Shown: piece by piece, positions 53,619 to 63,029 of the stretch
How the letters are laid out: each line of letters begins with the position of its first letter
How positions within the stretch are numbered: the stretch's first letter is position 1
From: Leptobacterium flavescens
Lineage (GTDB): Bacteria; Bacteroidota; Bacteroidia; Flavobacteriales; Flavobacteriaceae
Length of the DNA: 64,000 nt
Direction: 5' to 3'
Assembly: GCF_010671605.1 (NCBI RefSeq)
Contig: NZ_JAABOO010000001.1
Location: 1,550,001-1,614,000, forward strand
Notes under the pieces: generated by a model
What the model was told of the DNA's origin: nothing
The model's input: only the letters and a program-made list of their open reading frames with translations
Databases searched by the model: none
Made by a program: the position numbers and the translations under genes

Positions 53619-53640
53619 AAAAACCGGCCTAGGACCGGTT
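53617..53640 (-). terminator. Terminator overlapping the 3' end of the aminopeptidase gene
   Basis: AACCGG (53622-53627) and CCGGTT (53635-53640) form the stem; on the minus strand it is followed by seven T residues. The TAG stop of the aminopeptidase (53631-53629) lies inside the loop. The plus strand lacks a T run, so brnQ termination is not obvious. Confidence 0.75.
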
Positions 53641-54924
53641 CATTAAATCTTCTATTTCCTCTGCTTCTATAGGAATATTTTTCATCAGGTTAAGAGGTTC
53701 TCCTTTTTCTGTGATCACCACATCATCTTCCAGGCGGATCCCCATATTTTCATCGGGAATATAAATTCCGGGTTCTACCGTAAATACCATATTGGCGGCC
53801 ATCGGTTCTTTCAGTTTTCCGTAATCGTGTGTATCCAGTCCCATATGGTGTGAAGTCCCATGCATAAAGTATTTCTTATAGGCAGGCCAGCTTGGATCTT
53901 CGTTCTGCACATCTGCCTTATCCAGTAAGCCAAGCCCGAGAAGTTCTGAGGTCATGATCTTACCTACTTCTACATGATACTCGTGCCAGATGGTTCCGGG
54001 TACCAGCAATTTGGTCGCTTCATTTTTAACGCGAAGCACTGCATCGTAAATTTCCCGCTGACGTTTGGTAAAGCGTCCGTTTACCGGAATGGTACGCGAC
54101 ATATCGCTCGCGTAATTTGCGTATTCGGCACCGACATCCATCAGCAGCATATCACCGTCCTGACACTGTTGATTATTTTCGATATAGTGAAGTACATTGG
54201 CATTAAAACCGGAAGCGATGATAGGTGTATAGGCAAAACCTCTGGAGCGGTTCCTGATAAACTCATGTATATATTCGGCCTCGATCTCGTATTCCCATAC
54301 GCCGGGTTTTACAAATTCCAGCACACGTCTGAAACCTTTTTCGGTAATTCCGCAGGCATGTTGTATCAGGTCTATTTCCTGGGCCTCCTTAACGCCTCTA
54401 AGCCCCTGGAGGATCTGATTGCTTTTTTCCCATTTGTGGGCAGGGAACTTCTCCTTACACCATTTTATAAAACGATCTTCCCTGGTTTCGGTCTCTACTG
54501 CCTGACGGTAGTGCTCATTCGTATTGAAATATACAGTCTCTGCTTCGGTCATCAGATCGAAAAAGATCTTCTCGAAATCAGTCAGCCAGTACACGGTTTT
54601 GATCCCGCTTACTTCAAAGGCTCTTTCCTTGGATAGTTTTTCACCCTCCCATATTGCAATATGCTCGTTGGTCTCCCTGACAAAAAGTATCTCTCTGTGT
54701 TTTGGGTCGATGGCATCCGGAAAAAGAAGCAGAATACTCTCCTCCTGATCCGCCCCGCTCAGATAAAAAATATCTCTTGCCTGCTGAAAAGGCATAGTGC
54801 TGTCTGCACTTACAGGATAGATGTCATTTGAGTTAAAGATGGCAATACTGGCTGGCTTCATTTGAGCCGTGAATTTATTTCGGTTTTTAATGAATAATTC
54901 CCGATCTATTTGATGATATTTCAT
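53629..54924 (-). CDS. pepP: Xaa-Pro aminopeptidase (aminopeptidase P, M24B)
   Basis: This 431-residue enzyme has an N-terminal creatinase-like domain (starting YHQIDRELFIKNRNKFTAQM) and a C-terminal pita-bread catalytic domain. The five metal ligands are in LLMDVGAEYANYASDMSRTI (two Asp), HGTSHHMGLDTHD (His), FTVEPGIYIPD (Glu) and GIRLEDDVVIT (Glu). It removes N-terminal residues that precede proline, in the cytoplasm. It has its own promoter region with a striking inverted repeat. Confidence 0.95.
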   Translation of the reverse strand: MKYHQIDRELFIKNRNKFTAQMKPASIAIFNSNDIYPVSADSTMPFQQARDIFYLSGADQEESILLLFPDAIDPKHREILFVRETNEHIAIWEGEKLSKERAFEVSGIKTVYWLTDFEKIFFDLMTEAETVYFNTNEHYRQAVETETREDRFIKWCKEKFPAHKWEKSNQILQGLRGVKEAQEIDLIQHACGITEKGFRRVLEFVKPGVWEYEIEAEYIHEFIRNRSRGFAYTPIIASGFNANVLHYIENNQQCQDGDMLLMDVGAEYANYASDMSRTIPVNGRFTKRQREIYDAVLRVKNEATKLLVPGTIWHEYHVEVGKIMTSELLGLGLLDKADVQNEDPSWPAYKKYFMHGTSHHMGLDTHDYGKLKEPMAANMVFTVEPGIYIPDENMGIRLEDDVVITEKGEPLNLMKNIPIEAEEIEDLMNRS

Positions 54925-54936
54925 GCTGTAGCGTCT

Positions 54937-54974
54937 ATTGAATTTTTCTCAAAAATAGCAACTAAAAATTCAAT
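54937..54974 (-). promoter_or_regulatory. pepP -7 box enclosed by an 11-bp inverted repeat
   Basis: ATTGAATTTTT (54937-54947) and AAAAATTCAAT (54964-54974) are perfect inverted copies 16 nt apart. The spacer holds the minus-strand -7 box TATTTTTG (54957-54950), 26 nt before the pepP ATG. A dimeric repressor or a 5' hairpin would fit; nothing identifies the factor. Confidence 0.55.
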
Positions 54975-55156
54975 TGCTGTTAAACTCTTTCAAAAATTTT
55001 GACAGTTCTTTAACAATCCCTAATTTCAAAAAATCTAAACTAATCAACCTGAGAAATGAGCGGAATAAACAGGCACTTATAACGGGTGTTACCTTATTCT
55101 GTGAAACCCCTTCGGACGGTCTTTTCATCGCCCCGGGGAAACAAAAAATTTAAAAA

Positions 55157-58009
55157 ATGAAAAAATATCTTTTGCCGGTTCTGGCAGTATCTTCATTCGC
55201 CCTTGTTCATGCTCAACCTAAAGCAAGCTCCACAGAGGATCTTCAGCAGGGACTTCAGGAAAAGAACAGGATGCATGAAACATCGCTTGTAAAGAACATT
55301 CCTTTTGAAAACATCGGGCCCACGGTAATGAGCGGGCGTATAGTTGACGTAGATGTCAATCCTGCCAACAGTACCGAATTCTATGTTGCCTATGCTTCGG
55401 GAGGGGTATGGTACACGAATAATAACGGGACCAGTTATGTGCCGGTCATGGACAATACCGAAACTCAGAATGTGGGAGATATTGCCGTAGACTGGAAAAA
55501 CGGGACCATCTGGATCGGGACCGGAGAGAACAATTCTTCCAGGTCCTCCTATGCCGGGATCGGGATCCTTAAGTCTACAGACAGGGGTAAAACCTGGCAA
55601 AACGTAGGGCTTCCGGATTCTCATCATATCGGAAGGATCCTTATCAATCCGAACAATCCGGATGAGGTGGTTATTGGTGTAACCGGACACCTCTACTCTC
55701 CTAATGAAAGCAGGGGGATCTATAAAACAACCGACGGAGGAAAAACATGGCAGAAAACCCTTTTCATCAACAATGAAACGGGAATTATAGACGTGGTTGC
55801 AACCCCCGGGAATTTTAATGTAATGTATGCAGCAGCCTGGGAGAAAGACCGTAAAGCCTGGAACTTCCTGGGTAACGGAGATGATTCGGGTATTTACAAA
55901 AGTACCGATGGAGGAGATAACTGGACCCTCATCACTACCAAAGGCAGCGGATTCCCCACCGGAGAAGGTGTCGGGAGGATCGGTCTGATCGTTTTTGATG
56001 AGAATACCCTTTATGCTGTTCACGACAATCAATTCCACAGAAAATCCACCACAAAGAAGTCGACTTCGGATGCATTAACCAAGGAAGATTTTAAGAGTAT
56101 GAGTACCCAAGACTTCCTCAACCTGGATAATAAAAAACTAAACAATTACCTGAAGAATAATGGTTTTCAGGAAAAGTATCGTGCAGATAATGTTAAACAA
56201 ATGGTTAGGAGCGGTTCTGTAAAACCGGTAGATCTGGCCAGGTACCTGGAGAATGCCAACGCCCTTCTTTTCGATACTCCGGTTATCGGAGCCGAAGTGT
56301 ACAGAAGTGATGATGCCGGAAAAAGCTGGAAAAAGACACATAAGGATTATATAGACGGCCTTTTCTTTAGCTACGGTTACTATTTTGCTCAGATTGCAGT
56401 AGATCCTAACGATAAAAACAAGATCTACCTGGCAGGGGTGCCTCTTATTAAATCGGATGACGGTGGAAAGACCTTTAGCTCCATCAGCAAGGAAAATGTA
56501 CATGCCGATCATCACTCTATATGGGTGGATCCAAAAATGCCGGGGCATATTATTAACGGGAACGACGGAGGAATCAATATTACCTATGATGACGGGGAGA
56601 CCTGGATAAAAAGCAACTCTACTTCGGTAGGACAGTTCTACGCAATTGCCGTGGATAATGAAAAGCCTTATAATGTTTACGGAGGTCTGCAGGACAATGG
56701 CGTATGGAAAGGCCCGAACAATGCAAGCGAGAACAGAAGATGGCACCAAAGCGGGCACTACCCGTGGGAAAGCATAATGGGCGGTGACGGAATGCAGGTT
56801 CAGGTAGATAACAGAAACTCCAATATTGTTTATACCGGTTTTCAGTTCGGGAATTATTTCAGACTGGATCTGGAAAAAGATAGCAGGGCGTATATCCAGC
56901 CTAAACACGAGTTGGGAGAAAGCCCGTATCGCTTTAACTGGCAAACCCCTATTCTTTTGTCTCCGCACAACCAGGATATCTTATATCTGGGAGGAAACAA
57001 ACTGCATCGTTCCATGAATCAGGGGAGGGACTGGGATGCCATTTCCGGCGATCTGACCACCGGAGGTAAGAAAGGAAATGTGGCTTATGGTACCCTCACC
57101 ACTATCTCGGAATCTCCATTCCAGTTCGGGCTTATTTACGTTGGAAGTGACGACGGCCTGGTAAATGTCAGCAAAAACGGAGGAGGCAGCTGGGAGCAGA
57201 TATCCGGCAGCTTTCCGAAAGATATGTGGGTAAGCAGGGTAATTGCATCCTCTCATAAGAAAGAGCGGGTTTATGTTACGCTGAACGGATACAGATGGGA
57301 CGATTTTACACCTTATGTTTACAGCAGTGACGATTACGGAAAAAGCTGGAAAAATATCAGCGCTAACCTTCCGCTCTCTTCGGTAAATGTGATCAGGGAA
57401 GATCCCGAAAATGAAAATGTGCTTTATGTAGGGACCGATAACGGGGTTTATGTTTCCTTCGATCGCGGTGGAAAATGGGAGGTGTTTACCAACGGATTGC
57501 CCAATGTAGCGGTTCACGACCTGGTAATACAGGAAGAGGCTAAAGACCTTCTGATAGGTACCCACGGAAGAAGTATCTATAAAACGAATATTGCACCTAT
57601 CCAGCAGTTAACTGCAGACGACAGGAATAAAGCCGTTCATCTTTTTAATACGGATCCGATCAGGCATTCACAAAGATGGGGACGAAGTTTCGGTAGCTGG
57701 GGAACTGCTTTTGAGCCGAGTATTACTTTCAGGACCTATGTGAAAAATGCCGGAAACTATACGGCCAATATCCTGGCAAAAGACGGAACGGTGCTGCAAT
57801 CTATCAGGCTAAATGCCGATAAAGGATTTAACTATATTTCCTATGATCTGACGATCTCCGAAAAGGGGAAGAAAGCTTATACCAAAAAGAACAAGAATGT
57901 TTCCATAAGCAAATCCCAAAACGGAAAATATTATCTGCCAAAAGGCAAATACCAACTGGAAATCAGTGGGAACGGCGTATCGGAAAAGGGTTCTTTTGAG
58001 TTAAAATAG
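55157..58009 (+). CDS. Exported BNR/Asp-box beta-propeller protein (VPS10/sortilin-like)
   Basis: This 950-residue protein has a signal peptide (LLPVLAVSSFALVHAQ). The repeat region carries Asp boxes such as KSTDRGKTW, KTTDGGKTW, KSTDGGDNW, RSDDAGKSW, SDDYGKSW and SFDRGGKWE, giving two propeller-like halves. An insert of low complexity lies near residues 290-350 (KKSTSDALTKEDFKSMSTQ). A short all-beta C-terminal domain ends the protein (YQLEISGNGVSEKGSFELK). No T9SS domain is present. It is a paralogue of the protein at 198-3329. A hydrolase role is not supported by visible catalytic residues. Confidence 0.85.
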   Translation: MKKYLLPVLAVSSFALVHAQPKASSTEDLQQGLQEKNRMHETSLVKNIPFENIGPTVMSGRIVDVDVNPANSTEFYVAYASGGVWYTNNNGTSYVPVMDNTETQNVGDIAVDWKNGTIWIGTGENNSSRSSYAGIGILKSTDRGKTWQNVGLPDSHHIGRILINPNNPDEVVIGVTGHLYSPNESRGIYKTTDGGKTWQKTLFINNETGIIDVVATPGNFNVMYAAAWEKDRKAWNFLGNGDDSGIYKSTDGGDNWTLITTKGSGFPTGEGVGRIGLIVFDENTLYAVHDNQFHRKSTTKKSTSDALTKEDFKSMSTQDFLNLDNKKLNNYLKNNGFQEKYRADNVKQMVRSGSVKPVDLARYLENANALLFDTPVIGAEVYRSDDAGKSWKKTHKDYIDGLFFSYGYYFAQIAVDPNDKNKIYLAGVPLIKSDDGGKTFSSISKENVHADHHSIWVDPKMPGHIINGNDGGINITYDDGETWIKSNSTSVGQFYAIAVDNEKPYNVYGGLQDNGVWKGPNNASENRRWHQSGHYPWESIMGGDGMQVQVDNRNSNIVYTGFQFGNYFRLDLEKDSRAYIQPKHELGESPYRFNWQTPILLSPHNQDILYLGGNKLHRSMNQGRDWDAISGDLTTGGKKGNVAYGTLTTISESPFQFGLIYVGSDDGLVNVSKNGGGSWEQISGSFPKDMWVSRVIASSHKKERVYVTLNGYRWDDFTPYVYSSDDYGKSWKNISANLPLSSVNVIREDPENENVLYVGTDNGVYVSFDRGGKWEVFTNGLPNVAVHDLVIQEEAKDLLIGTHGRSIYKTNIAPIQQLTADDRNKAVHLFNTDPIRHSQRWGRSFGSWGTAFEPSITFRTYVKNAGNYTANILAKDGTVLQSIRLNADKGFNYISYDLTISEKGKKAYTKKNKNVSISKSQNGKYYLPKGKYQLEISGNGVSEKGSFELK

Positions 58010-58169
58010 CTGATTTTGAGATACAAAATTGCTGTTTTTACATACTTAAATTCCCGATTGCGGTAATTATTGGAAAAATAGAACGACTTTTACTATAACA
58101 TAACTTTATTCACTTATTAAGAATGCTTATAAATACTGCACAAACGCTTCTTAAAATAGGTTCGAAATT

Positions 58170-58200
58170 TTGTGTTATAATAGCCTGTATATTACTTTTG
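58170..58200 (+). promoter_or_regulatory. Promoter of the sdhCAB operon
   Basis: TTG (58170-58172) is followed after 20 nt by TACTTTTG (58193-58200), both halves of the Bacteroidota promoter. The transcription start should lie near 58206, giving a leader of about 18 nt. Confidence 0.75.
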
Positions 58201-58223
58201 TTTGACTAAAACTATAATAACTA

Positions 58224-58886
58224 ATGAGCGGATTTTTAAAATCTTCGATCGGAAGAAAAATAGCCATGGCGCTTTCGGCTCTCTTCCTAATGATTTTCTT
58301 ACTTCAACACTTTGCTATCAATATTACTTCGGTTTTTAGTGAGAGTCTTTTTAATGAGCTTTCCCATTTTATGGGTACTAATCCCGTAGTACAATTTGCA
58401 TTGCAACCCATACTTATTTTCGGGGTTATCTTTCACTTTGTAATGGGCTTTGTGCTGGAGATAAAGAACAAAGGAGCGAGAAATGTAAAATATGTTAAGA
58501 ACCATGGAGCGGCAAACTCAAGCTGGATGTCCAGAAATATGATCTGGAGTGGTCTAGTGATCCTTGCTTTTATCGTACTTCACTTTATAGATTTCTGGTT
58601 TCCCGAAATAAATCATAAATACATAGAATTTCTACCGGAAGATCCGAACAGATACTATCATGAAGTAGTAGAAAAATTCCACAGCCCGATTCGTGTCGGA
58701 GCGTATGTAGTGGCATTTGTTCTTCTTGCCATGCACTTGCTGCACGGTTTCAGTTCGGCATTCCAGTCGGTTGGAGCAAACAATAAGTATACGAGAGGGT
58801 TAAAAGGTTTCGGAAAAGCTTATGCTATTCTAATTCCTCTTGGCTTTATTTTTATTGCACTCTTTCACCATATTAACGGACACTAA
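58224..58886 (+). CDS. sdhC: Succinate dehydrogenase cytochrome b subunit
   Basis: This 220-residue protein has five predicted membrane helices, as in the single-subunit di-heme anchors of Bacteroidota fumarate reductase/succinate dehydrogenase. Candidate heme ligands are histidines in LQHFAINIT, IFHFVMGFV, VLHFIDFW and AMHLLHGFSSAF. It anchors SdhAB and passes electrons to menaquinone. The gene is first in the operon, 15 nt before sdhA. Confidence 0.94.
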   Translation: MSGFLKSSIGRKIAMALSALFLMIFLLQHFAINITSVFSESLFNELSHFMGTNPVVQFALQPILIFGVIFHFVMGFVLEIKNKGARNVKYVKNHGAANSSWMSRNMIWSGLVILAFIVLHFIDFWFPEINHKYIEFLPEDPNRYYHEVVEKFHSPIRVGAYVVAFVLLAMHLLHGFSSAFQSVGANNKYTRGLKGFGKAYAILIPLGFIFIALFHHINGH

Positions 58887-58901
58887 AAACACTTTCTTAA
58901 A

Positions 58902-60917
58902 ATGGCAACATTAGATTCAAAAACACCAGCAGGTCCATTAAAAGATAAGTGGACAAATCATAAAAACAATATAGATCTTGTAAACCCTGCCAACAAACGT
59001 CTGATAGATGTTATTGTTGTTGGTACCGGTTTGGCAGGAGGTTCTGCAGCTGCAACGCTTGCAGAGCTCGGATATAACGTAAAAGCTTTCTGCTTTCAGG
59101 ATTCTCCGCGTAGGGCGCACTCTATTGCAGCTCAGGGAGGGATCAACGCAGCTAAGAACTACCAGGGAGATGGTGACTCCACTTACCGTCTTTTTTACGA
59201 TACGGTAAAAGGAGGGGATTATCGCTCCAGGGAAGCAAATGTTTACCGCCTGGCGGAAGTATCGGCCAATATCATCGACCAGTGTGTGGCGCAAGGGGTT
59301 CCTTTTGCCCGTGATTACGGTGGGTTATTGGACAACAGATCTTTCGGAGGGGTATTGGTATCCCGTACCTTCTACGCCAAAGGTCAGACAGGACAGCAGT
59401 TATTGCTCGGAGCATACTCTGCAATGAACCGTCAGATCGGTAGAGGTAAGATCCAGATGTATAACCGTCACGAAATGCTGGACGTGGTTATCGTAGACGG
59501 AAAAGCAAGAGGGATCATTGCCCGTAACCTGGTAACCGGAGAGATCGAGCGTCACTCGGCGCACGCAGTGGTACTGGGTACAGGAGGATACGGAAATGTT
59601 TTCTTCCTCTCTACCAACGCTATGGGTAGTAACGTAACAGCTGCCTGGAAAGCACATAAAAGAGGAGCTTATTTTGCAAATCCGTGTTATACGCAGATCC
59701 ACCCAACCTGTATTCCGGTATCGGGAGATCATCAGTCTAAGTTAACACTGATGTCGGAATCCCTGAGGAATGACGGACGTATCTGGGTACCCAAGAATAT
59801 GGAAGATGTAATGGCTATTCGTGAGGGAAGATTAAAGCCAACCGAAATTGCCGAAGAAAACAGGGATTATTACCTGGAAAGAAGATATCCTGCTTTTGGT
59901 AACCTGGTGCCTCGTGATGTGGCTTCAAGGGCTGCCAAAGAGCGTTGTGATGCCGGATACGGAGTAAACGCGACCGGAGAGGCCGTTTATCTCGATTTTG
60001 CATCGGCTATCCAGCGTTACGGAAAAGAGCAGGCACATATAAAAGGATTGAATGAGGACGATGCAGCTCTTGTAAAAGAACTGGGGCAGGAAGTAGTACG
60101 TGCCAAGTACGGAAACCTTTTCCAGATGTATGAAAAGATCGTAGATCAGAACCCGTATGAAACACCTATGATGATCTATCCTGCGGTACACTATACCATG
60201 GGAGGTATCTGGGTAGATTACAATCTGATGACCACGGTTCCCGGACTATATGCTATCGGGGAAGCCAACTTCTCAGATCACGGTGCTAACCGACTTGGGG
60301 CATCGGCCTTGATGCAGGGATTAGCAGACGGGTATTTTGTACTTCCGTATACTATCGGAGATTATTTGTCTAACGATATCCGAACCGGAAAGATCTCTAC
60401 GGATACGCCTGAGTTCGACGAGGCTGAAAAAGCAGTAAAAGAGAAGATCGATTTCTTTATAAATAACAACGGAACGAAATCTGTAGATTATTTCCACAAA
60501 CGCCTTGGAAAAGTAATGTGGAACAAGGTGGGAATGTCAAGAAATGCTAAAGGTCTGGAAGAAGCCATGGCCGAAATAAAGCAGATCAGAGAGGAATTCT
60601 GGAAAGATGTTAGGGTTCCTGGTTCAGCAGATGAGTATAACGAAGAACTGGCAAAGGCCGGAAGGGTAGCAGACTTCCTCGAACTGGGAGAGCTGTTCGC
60701 CAAAGATGCACTTCATAGAAATGAGTCCTGTGGAGGGCATTTCAGAGAAGAATCTGTAGAGCAAGACGGAGAACAGAAAGGAGAAGCAAAACGAAACGAT
60801 GCAGATTTTGCCTACGTTGCTGCCTGGGAATATAAGGGAGAGCCAGGCGATGCTGTTCTTCACAAGGAAGAGTTAGAGTTTAAGGATATCGAATTAAAAC
60901 AAAGAAGTTATAAATAA
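58902..60917 (+). CDS. sdhA: Succinate dehydrogenase flavoprotein subunit
   Basis: This 671-residue FAD-binding subunit oxidises succinate to fumarate. The dinucleotide site is [18 protein letters not shown], and the flavin-linking His lies in [18 protein letters not shown]. The active-site Arg/His region is [14 protein letters not shown], and [20 protein letters not shown] is the C-terminal FAD segment. It is full length and lies between sdhC and sdhB. Confidence 0.97.
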   Translation: MATLDSKTPAGPLKDKWTNHKNNIDLVNPANKRLIDVIVVGTGLAGGSAAATLAELGYNVKAFCFQDSPRRAHSIAAQGGINAAKNYQGDGDSTYRLFYDTVKGGDYRSREANVYRLAEVSANIIDQCVAQGVPFARDYGGLLDNRSFGGVLVSRTFYAKGQTGQQLLLGAYSAMNRQIGRGKIQMYNRHEMLDVVIVDGKARGIIARNLVTGEIERHSAHAVVLGTGGYGNVFFLSTNAMGSNVTAAWKAHKRGAYFANPCYTQIHPTCIPVSGDHQSKLTLMSESLRNDGRIWVPKNMEDVMAIREGRLKPTEIAEENRDYYLERRYPAFGNLVPRDVASRAAKERCDAGYGVNATGEAVYLDFASAIQRYGKEQAHIKGLNEDDAALVKELGQEVVRAKYGNLFQMYEKIVDQNPYETPMMIYPAVHYTMGGIWVDYNLMTTVPGLYAIGEANFSDHGANRLGASALMQGLADGYFVLPYTIGDYLSNDIRTGKISTDTPEFDEAEKAVKEKIDFFINNNGTKSVDYFHKRLGKVMWNKVGMSRNAKGLEEAMAEIKQIREEFWKDVRVPGSADEYNEELAKAGRVADFLELGELFAKDALHRNESCGGHFREESVEQDGEQKGEAKRNDADFAYVAAWEYKGEPGDAVLHKEELEFKDIELKQRSYK

Positions 60918-60928
60918 AAGGAGAAACT

Positions 60929-61675
60929 ATGAATTTAACGTTAAAAATATGGCGTCAGAAGAACGCAAGCGATAAAGGAAAAATGGTTGACTACAAGATC
61001 AACGATGTTTCTCCTGATATGTCTTTCCTTGAAATGTTAGACGTATTAAATACCGAACTTATAGAAAAAGGAGATGATCCGGTTGCCTTCGATCACGATT
61101 GTCGCGAAGGTATCTGCGGAATGTGTTCTTTATACATTAACGGAGAAGCTCACGGACCCGACAGAGGTATTACTACCTGTCAGCTCCACATGAGGAAGTT
61201 TAAGGATGGAGATACCATTTATATCGAGCCGTTCAGAGCTAAAGCTTTTCCTGTAATCAAGGATCTTGTGGTAGACAGAAGTTCTTTTGACAGGGTACAG
61301 CATGCAGGAGGGTTTATTTCGGTAAACACTTCCGGTAACACCCAGGATGCCAACGCTATTCCGATCAATAAGCACGATGCAGATGCTTCCTTTGATGCGG
61401 CTACCTGTATCGGTTGCGGAGCATGTGTTGCCAGCTGTAAAAACTCCAGTGCTATGCTTTTTGTTTCTGCCAAGGTATCTCAGTTTGCATTGTTACCACA
61501 GGGACAGGTAGAAGCCACAGACCGTGTGCTGAACATGGTAAAGCAAATGGACGAAGAAGGATTCGGAAACTGTACCAACACCGGTGCTTGTGAAGTAGAA
61601 TGTCCTAAAGGGATCTCTTTAGAGAACATTGCAAGAATGAACAGAGAATTCCTGAATGCAAGCTTAAAAGGATAA
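60929..61675 (+). CDS. sdhB: Succinate dehydrogenase iron-sulfur subunit
   Basis: This 248-residue protein holds the three clusters that carry electrons from FAD to quinone. The [2Fe-2S] ligands are in [12 protein letters not shown] with a later Cys in TTCQLH. The [4Fe-4S] and [3Fe-4S] ligands are in [15 protein letters not shown] and [15 protein letters not shown]. It is last in the operon, 11 nt after sdhA, and is followed by a terminator. Confidence 0.97.
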   Translation: MNLTLKIWRQKNASDKGKMVDYKINDVSPDMSFLEMLDVLNTELIEKGDDPVAFDHDCREGICGMCSLYINGEAHGPDRGITTCQLHMRKFKDGDTIYIEPFRAKAFPVIKDLVVDRSSFDRVQHAGGFISVNTSGNTQDANAIPINKHDADASFDAATCIGCGACVASCKNSSAMLFVSAKVSQFALLPQGQVEATDRVLNMVKQMDEEGFGNCTNTGACEVECPKGISLENIARMNREFLNASLKG

Positions 61676-61696
61676 AACATTTATCATATAAATAAG

Positions 61697-61724
61697 AACC
61701 CTGGCATTGTTGTCAGGGTTTTTT
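61697..61724 (+). terminator. Terminator of the sdhCAB operon
   Basis: AACCCTGGCA (61697-61706) pairs with TGTCAGGGTT (61711-61720), one G-T wobble, a TTGT loop, then a T run to 61724. Confidence 0.9.
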
Positions 61725-61768
61725 ATTTGGTGCATTCAAAAGTCCCGTTTTCAGGGCATTTTTCAGGC

Positions 61769-61922
61769 TTGTTTAACAAGTCAAAAAAAGTGGTTTAAGC
61801 TTTCTTCCTGAGTTGTTTAACTCTTTATACTAAACTGTTTAACTTTTCATCTTGAAATGTTTAACCTTTTACTTTGAGTTGCTCAACCTTTTATCTTGAA
61901 CTGTTTAACTTCTTTTCCTGAG
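61769..61922. repeat. Seven-unit 22-bp degenerate tandem repeat
   Basis: Seven consecutive units of exactly 22 bp begin at 61769, 61791, 61813, 61835, 61857, 61879 and 61901. Units 3-5 and 7 keep TGTTTAAC at positions 2-9, and units 4-7 end in CTTGA or CCTGA-like bases. A rough consensus is nTGTTTAACyTTTTAyCTTG with a purine-rich end. The first two units are the most diverged. It fills most of the space between the sdh terminator and the mosaic repeats. Confidence 0.85.
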
Positions 61923-62009
61923 AAAATGGTTAATTTAAAATCAACCCTTCCGTCTTTAACTTTCGTCATAAGTAAATCCGAAATCGCGAATCTAAAATCG
62001 TAAGTCATA

Positions 62010-62203
62010 TACACCCCTCTTGTTTTCTCCCCTCAAGGGGAGAACAAAATCCTTTAAAAGGGAAGGAATTTTTAAGTGTAGTAATATTAAAATTCTCCTC
62101 CTGTCATCCTGAGCGCAGTCGAAGGAAAAGGAGGAGTGGATTCCGTGGGAACGGAAGACGAGGTGGTTCTCCACACCCCTAAAGTCCCCTCAAGGGGACA
62201 ATA
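62010..62203. repeat. Mosaic of REP-like and dispersed palindromic repeats
   Basis: Two elements share the layout ACACCCCT, a few bases, then a hairpin with a TCAA loop. The first has TTCTCCCC and GGGGAGAA (62025-62044); the second has GTCCCC and GGGGAC (62184-62199). Between them lies a GTCATCCTGAGCGCAGTCGA element (62103-62126) enclosed by CTCCTCC and GGAGGAG arms; its reverse complement is a pattern I recognise as widespread between genes in many bacteria. With the 22-bp array and short spacer sequence, this accounts for the 584-bp gap between sdhB and the next gene. No gene is present. Confidence 0.75.
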
Positions 62204-62259
62204 CCAACAACCATCAACCATCAACATACTCCGAAGTGAAACGTAGGAGTAACAACTAA

Positions 62260-62817
62260 TCACTCCCTAAAATACCGATGCTTATAATCTCCCGAAACAA
62301 GGATCTTTCTTATATCCTCTTCCAGGCTTACCACAGGGCGTTCTACGATACGGTTGACTTCCTTTCCGTCTTTGTAAAAGATAAAAGTAGGTACCTTTAT
62401 GATGTTCAGGCCTTTTTCCTCCCCTCCCGGGCTCTTTTTATAGGCTCCCGGAACATGATCTACACAAATAAGCTTTAATTGCTCTTCCGGAAAGCCCATC
62501 GCATCCAGTATTTTGTAAAATCGGGGTACTTCCCGTCTGCTGTCGCCACACCAGGTGCCCAAAAAAACGGTGATCTCGTAATCCCTGATCAGGTCTTTGC
62601 TAGCTTCCACAGCTTCTTCATTTACCGGATAGCCGTTGTAATTAGCCTGGAACCAGGCTTTAAAACTGTTTGAGTTCAGGCCTTCGCGGTTTACTTCTCC
62701 CAGAAGCTTTTCCCTGCCGTAATTATCGGTAACCATACTGTTGAGTTCCTGCGCCTGAAGTAAGGACACACAAAGCACGAATTGGAATAGGAGAATAACT
62801 GTTCTGATTTTTTTCAT
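62260..62817 (-). CDS. Exported thioredoxin-like protein with a CGDS site
   Basis: This 185-residue protein has a signal peptide (FVLCVSLLQAQ). A thioredoxin fold follows with the active-site segment LGTWCGDSRREVPRFYKIL. The second cysteine of the usual CxxC is Ser, so the protein cannot form an intramolecular disulfide at this site. The cis-Pro is in IKVPTFIFYKDG. A role as a monothiol, holdase or binding protein is possible. It stands alone behind the repeat mosaic. Confidence 0.85.
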   Translation of the reverse strand: MKKIRTVILLFQFVLCVSLLQAQELNSMVTDNYGREKLLGEVNREGLNSNSFKAWFQANYNGYPVNEEAVEASKDLIRDYEITVFLGTWCGDSRREVPRFYKILDAMGFPEEQLKLICVDHVPGAYKKSPGGEEKGLNIIKVPTFIFYKDGKEVNRIVERPVVSLEEDIRKILVSGDYKHRYFRE

Positions 62818-63029
62818 GATGATATTTTGGTATCCAAACCTAGATGCTCACAGGCAGGATTACCAAAAAACTGTATCAACAACAGGCAAAACCATACAAG
62901 CTCTTCCGAAGGAAGTACATAGCGGTTTTTCATGAGCTTCCTGTTGTTCGTACCTTCTATATGGTATTTTGTACATCTCCTTTGAATACTTGTAACAATC
63001 TTAGTACATTTCAGCTATAAAAAACAGGA

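Noticed and set aside
55193-56968. Two long minus-strand frames (281 and 276 codons) opposite the BNR gene
   Set aside because: Both lie inside a gene with clear Asp boxes and signal peptide; the shadows have no domain or start context.
61769-61922. Possible CRISPR array
   Set aside because: The units are back to back with no unique spacers, the period is too short, and no cas genes are near.
61992-62174. 60-codon minus-strand frame with FDCAQDD
   Set aside because: It consists wholly of dispersed repeat sequence; the FDCAQDD string is the known reverse translation of such an element, not a gene.
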